A stretch of 64,000 bases of DNA, from positions 9,960-73,959 of the forward strand of contig DASXWH010000016.1 of the NCBI GenBank assembly GCA_036503775.1, written 5' to 3'. Positions 60,773 through 64,000 of this stretch are shown here, piece by piece (the stretch's first letter is position 1; every line of letters starts with the position of its first letter). The notes beneath the pieces are model-generated. The model ran no database searches. It worked only from the letters and a program-made list of their open reading frames with translations, and was not told the DNA's origin. The translations under genes were made by a program, and so were the position numbers. This DNA comes from Ohtaekwangia sp036503775 (GTDB lineage: Bacteria > Bacteroidota > Bacteroidia > Cytophagales > Cyclobacteriaceae).

Positions 60773-63715
60773 TTAAGCCAGCATCTGCGTGATGTCTTCT
60801 TTGGAAAGTTGCTTCATGAAGCTTTCTTCAGTGGTAATAAGTTCTGTAGTAAGCCTGAGTTTTTTCTGCTGTAATAACAGTATTTTCTCTTCCACTGAAT
60901 TACGGGTAATGAACTTGTAGGTGAATACTTTTTTCTTCTGACCAATCCGGTGTGCGCGGTCAACAGCTTGTGCTTCAACAGCCGGATTCCACCAGGGGTC
61001 AAGGATAAATACATAGTCTGCTTCTGTGAGGTTCAACCCCAGGCCACCGGCTTTAATAGAGATCAGAAAAACTTTGAGTTTAGGATCTTTATTAAAACGT
61101 TCAACCTGTTCTTTGCGATCGGTGCTTGATCCATCCAGGTAAGCAAATTCGATCTTATTTGATTTTAAGTATTGTTTAACCAGCTCAAGGTGCTTTACAA
61201 ACTGACTGAAGACAAGAACCTTATGATCTTCCGCCATGGCGTTTTCGAGCATATGCGTGATGTCTTCGAGCTTTCCGGAGTCGCCCTGATATCCTTGCTC
61301 AACCATACGTGGGTGATTTGCCAGCTGGCGAAGTTTGGTAAGGCCTTCCAGAATCATGAACCGACTGTTGCCCAACCCTTCTGACTCGATCAGTTTGAAA
61401 ATCTTTTCGCGATAAAGTGTTTTTACTTCTTCATAGCGTTTTTCCTGCTCAGGTGTCATCGTTGAGTACTGAATGTTCTCAACCTTTTCAGGCAGCTCTG
61501 TAGCGACCTGTGATTTATGTCTTCGCAGAATAAACGGTTTTATAATGGAATGAAGTTTCTTTGAACGCGCTTCATCATTTTTCTTCTCGATTGGATTCTG
61601 ATACTCGTTCCGGAAGTACGTCTGCGATCCAAGTATACCAGGATTGATAAATGACATTTGCGACCAAAGGTCAAGCGTAGTGTTTTCAATGGGTGTACCT
61701 GTCAATACCAGTTTATGGCGGGACTTGAGTTCACGCACCGCTTTTGAAATGTTGGATGTGGGGTTTTTAATAACCTGGGATTCATCCAGTATAATGTAAT
61801 TGAAATAGAATTGCTGCAGGAGATCAATGTCAAGCCGGGTGATACCGTATGAAGTGAGTATGAGATCATACTTTTCAAAACGTCTGATGTCTTTGTTCCG
61901 AAGTGTTCCGGTATAATTCAGGATTTTCAGATCCGGAGTGAATTTGCTGGCCTCCATTTCCCAATTGTAGATAAGGGAAGTTGGCATCACCAACAATGTA
62001 GTCCCTGATCCAGATTCTTTTTCGGCCTGCAGCATGGTTAACGTCTGCACGGTTTTACCGAGACCCATGTCATCCGCCAGACACCCACCGAGCTTATACT
62101 CGTGTAAGAAGCGTAGCCAGTTATAGCCCGCTTTCTGGTAGGGTCTGAGTTCGCCACTAAAGCCGGAAGGAAGTGGATAATTTTTGATCCCACTGAACGA
62201 ATTGAGTGAACGAAGTTTTTCGCTCAGGTGAACTTTGGCGAGGTTGCCTTCTTCAAGTTCTTTAACCAGATTCAAATGATGTTTTCGCAGAACCGGTTTT
62301 TCATGATCGCCCTCTGTTTCGCTCAGGGCAAACAGGTCTGCATATTTGGTAAGCCAGGCTTCGGGAATAATAGCAATTTCTCCGTTGGGTAACTTGAATT
62401 CTACTTTTCTGCGGAGGATAAGTTTACGCAATTCCTTAAAGGGAATTTCAAACTCACCAAACCGTATTTTGGCATGAATATCAAACCAGTCAATATTCTC
62501 CTTGACTTCAACTTCAATAACAGCCTTTCCAACAAAATACTTTTTGTCTCGGCTCTCGGGTTGACTCACTTCAAAGCCGAGGTTTAGCAAATTCACACGG
62601 TTCTCATTGAGCCACGAGAATGCTTCAGACTTTGGTACAGCTACACGAAATCCCTTTACCGGTAATCCAAGCTTCTGAAGAGTGTGTAAAAAGTTCTTTT
62701 CTACATCAGACTTACGTGCTACACGATGGAAAACATAGGCATCACCCTGCTTTTCTAAAGAGACACTTACCGGGCCAATGTTATCTCCACGAAAACGATG
62801 CTTACCATATTTGAAGGAAAGATCGAAAACAATTTTACCTGCTTCGTCACTGGAATCTTCCTGTTGCTGACCATTCTCAAAAAGTGAAGGAGCTGTTGTG
62901 GCCTGCGCAGTGTGCAACTCCGAAAGGGTAAGAACAGGATGTGGATCGTATGTTGTTTTGTTGATTTCAAATCCGCTGGCCTCCACATCGTCAAAGGATG
63001 CAATTAGTGGGGCCACGAAACGGTTGTAGTATGTTTCCTCTACATTTTTAGGAATGACTACGAATTTTTTACTGAAAAACGGAATAAGCTTTTTGCCATC
63101 CACCATTTTCTCAAATCCATAGAGCTTGCTGTTCAATACCATCCAGGCTGGATGCTTACATACCAGGTAAGCAGAGGTATTCGGCAGATCCAGTTTTTTT
63201 CCCTGATAATAAATCGTGGGATAGTAATTGGTGTTGTCATCCGTACGCATGAAATGAAACTGAATAGTGGCCCGCTTATCCAGTACCTCTATTTTTTTCC
63301 AGGTAGGTTCACCATCGTTACCCATTTCAAAGAGCATTTTGCCCTTGAGCTTCTCGAGAATCTTAGCCCTGCGTTTTTCTAAGTAGTCTTCGATTTGCTC
63401 CTGAACCAATTCATTACCTTTTGCTTTGTCGTAAGTTTTGGCGAGGAACTCTTCAGGCTTCATGAATTTGGCTGAAAACTTCTTCACGAGAGTTTCCTGC
63501 TGCATAGAATCCATTAGCTCTATTAATTCGAAGTCGCGATCATCCAGGCCGCGGGAAAACTCCCGGGCATTTTTGGCTGAAATATTCTGGTGCTGGTACG
63601 TGAGCTTACCTTTTTCGTCCAAATGGACGATATAGGATTCAAAAATGAATCCCAGGTATTCGTGCTGATACAACGAATAGATGATTTGAAACGGCTGTGA
63701 AGCAGAGACTTTCAT
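60773..63715 (-). CDS. SNF2-family DEAD/DEAH-box helicase
   Basis: 980 aa. SNF2 ATPase motor in the C-terminal half: motif I DDMGLGKTVQTL (about 538-549), motif II ILDESQ (about 645-650; DESQ rather than DEAH), motif III LTGTPIEN, motif V-VI ISIKAGGLGLNL and QAVDRAHRIGQKK (near 930). The N-terminal 480 residues are an unassigned SWIM-less domain typical of bacterial SNF2 (HepA/Rad54-like) proteins. Likely remodels protein-DNA complexes or recycles RNA polymerase. Single gene. Confidence 0.92.
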   Translation of the reverse strand: MKVSASQPFQIIYSLYQHEYLGFIFESYIVHLDEKGKLTYQHQNISAKNAREFSRGLDDRDFELIELMDSMQQETLVKKFSAKFMKPEEFLAKTYDKAKGNELVQEQIEDYLEKRRAKILEKLKGKMLFEMGNDGEPTWKKIEVLDKRATIQFHFMRTDDNTNYYPTIYYQGKKLDLPNTSAYLVCKHPAWMVLNSKLYGFEKMVDGKKLIPFFSKKFVVIPKNVEETYYNRFVAPLIASFDDVEASGFEINKTTYDPHPVLTLSELHTAQATTAPSLFENGQQQEDSSDEAGKIVFDLSFKYGKHRFRGDNIGPVSVSLEKQGDAYVFHRVARKSDVEKNFLHTLQKLGLPVKGFRVAVPKSEAFSWLNENRVNLLNLGFEVSQPESRDKKYFVGKAVIEVEVKENIDWFDIHAKIRFGEFEIPFKELRKLILRRKVEFKLPNGEIAIIPEAWLTKYADLFALSETEGDHEKPVLRKHHLNLVKELEEGNLAKVHLSEKLRSLNSFSGIKNYPLPSGFSGELRPYQKAGYNWLRFLHEYKLGGCLADDMGLGKTVQTLTMLQAEKESGSGTTLLVMPTSLIYNWEMEASKFTPDLKILNYTGTLRNKDIRRFEKYDLILTSYGITRLDIDLLQQFYFNYIILDESQVIKNPTSNISKAVRELKSRHKLVLTGTPIENTTLDLWSQMSFINPGILGSQTYFRNEYQNPIEKKNDEARSKKLHSIIKPFILRRHKSQVATELPEKVENIQYSTMTPEQEKRYEEVKTLYREKIFKLIESEGLGNSRFMILEGLTKLRQLANHPRMVEQGYQGDSGKLEDITHMLENAMAEDHKVLVFSQFVKHLELVKQYLKSNKIEFAYLDGSSTDRKEQVERFNKDPKLKVFLISIKAGGLGLNLTEADYVFILDPWWNPAVEAQAVDRAHRIGQKKKVFTYKFITRNSVEEKILLLQQKKLRLTTELITTEESFMKQLSKEDITQMLA

Positions 63716-63836
63716 CCTAAAAATGGTTTTTCTATGAAAACGGAATTCGAAAAATAGGCAATTTCAGAATGAAAACAGAGCATTTTCCTTCGAATAAAGT
63801 TTAAAAACCTTATCCAAAACCTTAAAAATGAGGGGT

Positions 63837-64000
63837 TTAAAGGCTTTCTATGGTTCCAAACCGTGATGCAATGGTTGCGGGCCGTGCCGAAATCAGTATA
63901 GTCAGGAGGGAAACTACAGCCATGGTCAGGGCAAAATCAGTCCAAACCATCTTTATAGGATAGCCTGGGGTAACGGCATTTTCCATACCCATGGAAACCA
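63837..64000 (-). CDS. ABC transporter permease (FtsX/LolE-like), C-terminal end
   Basis: The - strand from the right edge encodes about 54 residues ending in ARPATIASRFGTIESL and a TAA stop (complement of 63837-63839). It includes a membrane helix (FALTMAVVSLLTILISA) and a preceding YPIKMVWTDF, as in the last helix of the FtsX-type permeases of lipoprotein/MacB-like ABC exporters. The 5' part is outside the window. Confidence 0.65.
   Translation of the reverse strand, partial: VSMGMENAVTPGYPIKMVWTDFALTMAVVSLLTILISARPATIASRFGTIESL

Overview
The window is 64 kb of a Bacteroidota chromosome, most likely order Cytophagales. The signs are a PorE-type subunit of the type IX secretion system (T9SS), a T9SS sorting domain, DUF2911, DUF3857 and DUF4175 proteins, several PD40 propellers, almost no Shine-Dalgarno sequences, and a tRNA promoter matching the Bacteroidota TTTG-N19-TAnnTTTG consensus. 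No phage, insertion sequence or CRISPR array was seen. Most genes are chromosomal housekeeping or conserved Bacteroidota genes.

Region 1 (1-8.9 kb) looks like the origin region. A translationally coupled + strand run reads DUF4175-like protein, RsbW-like ATPase, ybeY, mnmG, methyltransferase and Ig-like lipoprotein. Two perfect 14-bp parS-like palindromes lie between ybeY and mnmG. An AT-rich gap at 6698-6954 holds a cluster of DnaA-box-like 9-mers and is followed by a (TA)n stretch; it is my candidate for oriC.

Region 2 (9-22.2 kb): a fatty-acid beta-oxidation operon (marR-fadN-fadA-fadE). After it, on the - strand, come a PhoD phosphatase, porE, and a two-gene HdrB/HdrC-like Fe-S module that may pass acyl-CoA-derived electrons to quinone.

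Region 3 (22.3-30.6 kb): tRNA-Phe, a sensor kinase, a disordered-tail pseudouridine synthase with scpB, a DksA-like protein with a histone-like tail, a frameshifted T9SS cargo gene, a type III polyketide synthase with its methyltransferase, then tRNA-Leu and tRNA-Gly.

Region 4 (30.6-48.9 kb): two membrane desaturases on either side of a sigma factor, a GT39 glycosyltransferase, a lone ExbD, small envelope proteins, an AI-2E exporter, an FKBP, a metallo-beta-lactamase/Rieske fusion, purM, a HisA-like paralogue lacking its catalytic Asp, a PorE-like propeller protein, a LOG protein and an aspartyl protease. Two short membrane proteins (52 and 39 aa) sit here.

Region 5 (49-64 kb): a FAD oxidoreductase and a UbiA prenyltransferase that may belong with the type III polyketide pathway of region 3; a TIM-barrel lipoprotein, radA, a tandem pair of DUF3857/transglutaminase proteins, an SDR, a lipid A-type acyltransferase, DoxX, a TolB-like protein, a SNF2 helicase and the 3' end of an FtsX-type permease.

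All assignments come from reading the sequence and recalled family knowledge; no database search was run.
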